Of a DNA stretch of 64,000 bases, positions 58,908-64,000 are shown in pieces; within the stretch, counting starts at the first letter, position 1; the number at the start of each line of letters is the position of its first letter. The notes beneath the pieces were generated by a model. That model searched no databases. It was not told the origin of the DNA and saw nothing but the letters and a program-made list of their open reading frames with translations. This DNA comes from Adineta vaga (Eukaryota > Rotifera). A program made the translations under genes and the position numbers. The stretch spans positions 3,348,001 to 3,412,000 of the forward strand of contig CP075493.1 of the NCBI GenBank assembly GCA_021613535.1. Direction: 5' to 3'.

Positions 58908-59830
58908 TTACATTGGTGGTCTCTTGCTAGCGGTCATATTAATCGTTGATTTACATGTTGGACATGCGAGTTCAGTAGCACGAGTATCACCGTTGTTAAA
59001 TATTGCTGGTGCAGGATAGGTAGGGTAAGGAACCGGATAATTTACCGTTGGTGTAGGATAACCAGTGAATTGTTGAGGATAGTTATGAAAATGGGCAGGG
59101 TAGGTTCCTGCTGGTGGCATAGTTAGCATACCATTTGAAACTGCAGATGGTCCTACAAATGGATTTTGCGTTTGTGGATAAATTGTTTGTGGTCGTTTAG
59201 CTCGATATACTCGAATACTTGTTATTATATAAACGATAACGTATGCTGTACATAAAAGAAACATAAGCACAGCAGCCCCTAATTGTGCTTTAATCAATGG
59301 CATTTTCACATAATCAAAATTATACTGTGTATAAAATAGGCCACGTGTTGGTGCAGAACTAGTACATACAGACGTTGGAAAAAAGCATGTAGTGGGAGAA
59401 GCAATATAATATGCATCAAAACCAATGACACATAAAGCAAAAAACATGGAGATCACTTGAATAATTAACGTATATGTTGCACATCCACGTCCACGATAAC
59501 AACATGCTAAAAAGAGAGATGAACAAAATAAACATCATTCATATGAAATTTTAATAATTTCATACAAGAAACTGATTGTGAAATCCATGCAATCATGAAA
59601 AATAAACTTGCCCACAGACCAACGTATATTGTTGCAGTTACAATATCAATCAGCATACTACCCACTTCACAGCCAATAATTACGATTGTAATAATAAATT
59701 GTACAAAAGATAATATACCAGAAATAACTGCTGGATATTTTTGTCGCCATAATGTCGGTGGAGGTGGTAGTGGTAGTGGTAGTGGTGGTGGTGGTGGTTG
59801 TTGGATCATAGTCGGAACGTTAGTAATCAT
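58908..59830 (-). CDS. Four-helix (tetraspan) membrane protein, intact paralogue
   Basis: Two exons (59830-59566, 59506-58908) join in phase 1 to 287 residues. A Pro-rich N-terminus (PPPPPLPLPLPPPP, from GT/GGT-rich DNA) is followed by two helices, an intracellular Cys-rich turn (SCCYRGRGC), helix 3, an extracellular loop with PTTCFFPTSVC, and helix 4. The cytoplasmic tail is rich in Pro/Tyr and contains CPTC.S. It matches the gene at 21876-22695 in topology, intron position and loop motif (RRPSTCFFTTRIC there), so the two form a small family in this window. Function is unknown; topology resembles MARVEL and MS4A families. The two copies of the NYPVPYPTYP-type tail may recruit WW or SH3 proteins. 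Confidence 0.8.
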
Positions 59831-60618
59831 CTTTCTACTTTCGAATATTCTTCTATATAGAATTCAAAATTCTTTCTGTCGTTGTGTTTTATATAACTCG
59901 AATGCTAATCAATTTATTTGTTTTTGTCAAAATCAATATGGTTTCTTTTTCTTTGGTGATGAAATAATGATTTTTTTGCCTCATTTGCATACACCTACGA
60001 ATCCAAAATTATTAAATTTATTTTTCTTATTTTTTCCAAACTGATCAATTCAAATTTCTTATTTCGGTTACAGAAATCCATCCGATCATCATTTTTCAAA
60101 TATTTCTATACGATGATCACAAAGAAAGAGCAAGAAATGATATATAGACATCAGTCGAATATTTGTTTTTCGTTCTCATTGAAATTCTACATCACTTCAT
60201 TTGTCACTTTCATCAGACATCTTACATACAATTTGAAAGCTTTTTGTTTTGCATATTCATACACGTACTTATAAATATTTGTCGAGATTATATTCTGTAC
60301 AGTTGATGATAATACACAATCAATGATTATAAAAAGATATCTATCATGAATCGAAGATTTATCACAAATTATATTATTGATTTGATTTCATACAAGATGA
60401 ACGAGACGACATCGTTATCAACTAAGTTCTGCTTCCAGCGCCCTCTGAAGTGCGGTGTTTTTTATCTTGATTCGTTGACTCACCAAACTCTAACTAACGA
60501 CGTCGACGACGACGTACATACGTGCTCACTCATCATCATCACGACTTTTTTTGATCCATATTGTTCAGCTCATAGGTAAATCAGTGCAATTTTCAATACT
60601 AATCTTATCGTATTTCAG
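59831..60618. other. Divergent upstream region and probable DCAF6 leader exon
   Basis: The upstream region between the tetraspan gene (-) and DCAF6 (+). A stretch at about 60346-60577 ends at a good donor (CATAG|GTAAAT) facing the acceptor just before the DCAF6 ATG, so it is a candidate 5' leader exon. Splicing would not keep its open frame. Confidence 0.45.
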
Positions 60619-63021
60619 ATGTCATACTTATCTGATCGTCAATACGGTCATCTTTCTCATCGATCACTTCTACTTAAATTAAAAAATTCTTCATCCATAA
60701 CCAAACGTTTAACTCTCGATTGTACATTGAATGTTCATCGTGGTTGTGTCAATACAATTTGGTGGAATGAACTCGGTACAACCATTCTTTCCGGTTCCGA
60801 TGATCAAAATTTAGTAGTAACAAATCCTTATACACGAAAAGAATTAATTAAAGTTCGTAGTGGTCATCGTGAAAATATATTCTCTGCAAAATTTCTTCCT
60901 GAAACCAATGACCGACGTGTAGTTTCCTGTTCAGGAGATGGTATAATTTTCCATACTAATTTCGATCGTCCACCAAGTACACATTCACATGAAGGATGTT
61001 TTTCATGTCATGGATCTTCAACAACTTATGAAGTTCGAATTATTCCACATACACCAAATTTGTTTCTATCATGTTCTGGTAAAATATTCAAAATAATACA
61101 AGATTTTCGAATAAGATTTATATTGAATTTAGATGATTGTACGATTCGTTTATATGATTTGAGAACGAAAAGCAATTGTTTAAAAGATCAATGTAATGAT
61201 GATATATTGATTAAAAGTAATTGGGGAATAACATCAATGGATGTTAATCCAATGAATTCAAATGAAATTGTTTGTGCTTGTTCCGATTCTGTAAGTGTAT
61301 AAAGATACATAATTGAAGAGATGTTTTAATTATTGTATGACATTTTTCTAGACAATTCGACTTTATGATCAACGACAACTTTCTACACAACCATCATCAA
61401 CTATGTCAATACGTGAACGGTGTCACTTATCGAGCAAAGGTCTTCTATCCTATTTTAGTCTGTCTAATCAAAAAGAACAACGTCGATCGCGTATTACATC
61501 TGCAGTTTTCAATTCGTATGGAACAGAAATATTAGCATCTTATTCCTCGGAATCAATTTATTTACTTAATCCGAAACAAGTCATTACTCAAGAACAGATG
61601 AAAGAACAACTTCAAGAACATCATAATAAAAAACAAAAACGATTAGATACGAAAGTAAATAAATCCACTTCAGATAAATCGTCAGACCTTGAAACGAAAA
61701 CTTCTCATGTTAAACGATTACGTCTTCGTGGTGATTGGAGTGATACTGGTATAAATATTCTCTTTCGTTCACATATATAAAACAAATAGAAATAAATATT
61801 TAGGTCCAGATTCTCGTCCGTCCAATGAAGAAGATGAATTATCATCATCATCACCACCAATTACTAATCCGTCTAACGAATCCAATGAACAACAACCATC
61901 GACAACATCGGGACGAAATTTACAAAATTTCTTTATGCAACGTATGAGTGATATTTTAACACAGTTAGTCACCGGTTCTCCATCGGAATCGGAACAAACA
62001 GAAACAATTACAAATGATACAGCTTCATCTTCTCCTCCTCCTCAATCATCAACCAATAATTCCAATCCTCCTCCTCCTCCTGCTGCTGCAACAACTACAA
62101 ATCATCATGAAACTGATGATAATGAGTCTGAAGTATGTCTCATTTAAGAAGTAGAATTTATTTCTTTGAAACTGATTCATTTCTTAGTCGAGTACTGTAT
62201 TCGATTTAATCTTAAATGAGGATCATTCATTACACACAGAAGAGAATGATGACGAAGACGATGATGATGATAATGTATGAGTTACACTTATTTCTCTATT
62301 CATAATTCTAATGAATTATATAGGAACATGATCCAATGACGACAAACTATTCTCAGTTGCATCGAAGTTCTGGTGGATCTGTTTCAACAAAATGGGATCG
62401 GTTAAGACAACGTCGAGAAGCTGATCGTGCCTATGAGGAAAATCATCTGAAGAACATTCCGTGTTTGGGTTTACTTAATTCTTATGATGGTCATCGTAAT
62501 GCACGAACAATGATAAAAGAAGCAAATTTTTGGTCCGATAGTTATGTGATGTCGGGTTCCGATTGCGGGTAAATATTTTCTCAAAAATTAATCAAAAATA
62601 CGAAACGATGTTTTCGTTTTAGACATATCTTTATTTGGAATAAATTTACTGGCGATATTGTTCGAATAATCGAAGCAGATGAACATGTAGTCAATTGTGT
62701 ACAACCTCATCCACTTGATTATCCTATATTGGCATCGAGTGGTATTGATTAGTAAGTAATATGAAATGTTGTTGAGAAAAATCGAAAGAAAAAAAGAACC
62801 CTTTTTATTTTAGTAATATAAAAATCTTTTCTCCATTGGCTCGAACACCAATTGATGATAGTCAGCTTATAAATCAAACGGTAAAACGTAACTATGCAAT
62901 GACAGAACAAACATCAAGTACAATAACAGTTCCAGCAACTTTTATATTTCGTATGCTGACATCAATGTATCGTTCACAACATTCCGAAGAAATGTCAGGA
63001 TTAGATGATGACGATGATTAA
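60619..63021 (+). CDS. DCAF6: DCAF6 (NRIP/IQWD1) WD40 substrate receptor of CUL4-DDB1
   Basis: Eight exons (60619-61078, 61133-61290, 61352-61748, 61804-62132, 62188-62274, 62324-62568, 62623-62751, 62814-63021) give 670 residues. The N-terminal WD40 repeats ([27 protein letters not shown], read in part as [36 protein letters not shown]-type DTIRLYDQR) are separated from the last repeats by a low-complexity acidic and Pro/Ser/Asn-rich insert of about 200 residues. The C-terminal signature [38 protein letters not shown] and LASSGIDYNIKIFSP is diagnostic for DCAF6/DCAF5-type receptors. The start ATG directly follows an acceptor AG. It should recruit substrates to the CRL4 ubiquitin ligase. The IQ motif of vertebrate NRIP is not evident. 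Confidence 0.92.
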
Positions 63022-63072
63022 ACCGAGTGACATTGCTTTTACTGTTTTCATTGTACATTTTTTGTATTTATC

Positions 63073-64000
63073 TTATTTAATCAACAGACGTACGATGATT
63101 ATTTGAATAAAAACAACCAAAACATGAACATTTTCGAAGGATGAAACAGATGAACTCGCATCTTTTGAATCCGTTCCAGTTTCGGTAATTATCTCAAGTG
63201 TATCATAATAATTTTTTATTACGTCATATCGATCACATAGACCACAAAATTTTGGACAATCATTAAGTACATTTGCATAAGAAATACAAAGACTTTTATC
63301 AGATCCATAATCACAATCATTCGATAAATATGTACACTCGAGCTTTTCACATTGTTTACCATCTGCATGTGTTTGACATTGACATTGACATGAATCAAGA
63401 TCAATTTTGCCATTATAGAGACAAACTAAACCACCACAATCTAAAATATATACATTTCTTTTACATGAAAATCGTCTGAGAAGATTCATAACCATGTAAT
63501 CGTTTATTCTTTGATGGAGAAGAAAGCGCATGTTCATATGGTTTATTATCGCCTAATTGTCTTAATATAAAAAGCAATTTATCTATGACAAAATACAGTA
63601 TGAATATTTGACATACCCAGTCACATAATCTAAACGAGAGTATCAGATTTTTTCAATAGAAAACTAAGACTTACTACACACATAAAATGGCCACTCTTTA
63701 TGTGGATTGAATATACTTTTAGGGCAAAAAGCTAATCCGCAACCAATCAAAGTTGCTGTATCTTTTACCATCTATTTGATAGAAATTTAATAGAGAAACA
63801 ATGAATCATATCTATAATTGACCTGTGTGTAATGACCGACAACACTATTCTGAAATGGACTCCCATAGACGAAATCTTTCTTTTCACTTGCCCAAGCTTG
63901 AATTACTTGAATCCAATTTTGATAACCCATAGCTAGAGAATTTCAAAGAATTTTCAAATAATAGACTAAAAAAAAGTAGATACCAATATTTTGGCCAGTG
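63073..64000 (-). CDS. CAP/SCP-domain (CRISP-like) protein, partial at window edge
   Basis: Six exons lie inside the window: 64000-63984 (partial), 63932-63823, 63771-63675, 63629-63617, 63560-63493 and 63440-63073. The CAP core shows GQNI, WASEKKDF, VGHYTQMV, IGCGLAFCP and FYVCNYVTGQLGD.KPY, the standard signature blocks in the right order. A Cys-rich region follows (CGGLVCLYNGKIDLDSCQC; CEKLECTYLSNDCDYG; DCPKFCGLC), resembling an EGF-like plus ShKT-like tail. The end is hydrophobic after a Ser-rich stretch, consistent with a GPI anchor. One internal exon is only 13 bases long. CAP proteins are secreted or surface proteins with varied roles. The N-terminus lies beyond 64000. Confidence 0.85.

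Noticed and set aside
59595-60044. 149-codon plus-strand frame with Gly/Ser repeat
   Set aside because: It is antisense to the proline-rich start of the tetraspan gene; the Gly run is the complement of the Pro codons.

Overview
The window is nuclear DNA from a small, compact animal genome. It is AT-rich and gene-dense, with typical animal genes (netrin, CELF, CLN5, SPPL2, DCAF6, SLC15, thioredoxin-2) split by many short GT-AG introns, mostly about 45-70 bases. The intron size, the base composition, frequent acceptor AGs placed just before start codons, and one gene that looks bacterial or plastid-derived all suggest a bdelloid rotifer (Adineta/Rotaria type). The species is an inference. I rebuilt about 23 genes by joining exons by hand. 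Every complete model has a coding length divisible by three, except the tetraspan gene at 21.9-22.7 kb, whose exon junction is out of frame.

Layout. 1-15.6 kb: an SLC35E1-type transporter (+), a CELF3-6-type RNA-binding protein (-) with at least two candidate alternative first exons, 4.5 kb of non-coding DNA, and a Rab/Ras-like GTPase (+). 16-31 kb: a single-exon type I membrane protein (-), a La-motif/RRM/Tudor protein (+), mitochondrial thioredoxin (+), a tetraspan protein (-), a 1075-residue prenyl synthase fusion (+), and an SPPL2 intramembrane protease (-). 32-49 kb: a GPR158-type ectodomain protein without a seven-helix domain (+), a GNAT acetyltransferase (+), an extended COX6B and a small membrane protein that may share an operon (+), netrin with a duplicated LE2 exon (+), CLN5 (+), and a low-complexity protein (+). 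49-64 kb: a tandem pair of SLC15 peptide transporters (-), an orphan 240-residue protein (+), a tandem pair of tiny EF-hand-like genes with visible TATA boxes (+), a second tetraspan paralogue (-), DCAF6 (+), and a CAP-domain protein cut by the window edge (-).

The most unusual items are: the multidomain prenyl synthase with bacterial/plastid-type active-site motifs at its C-terminus; the La module joined to an extended Tudor domain, a plausible germline or small-RNA factor; the netrin LE2 exon duplication, whose two copies have identical length and phase; CELF first exons that would remove RRM1; and a tandem GPR158-like ectodomain protein with no receptor helices. There is no sign of viral or transposable-element genes. 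I recognised no tRNA or rRNA.
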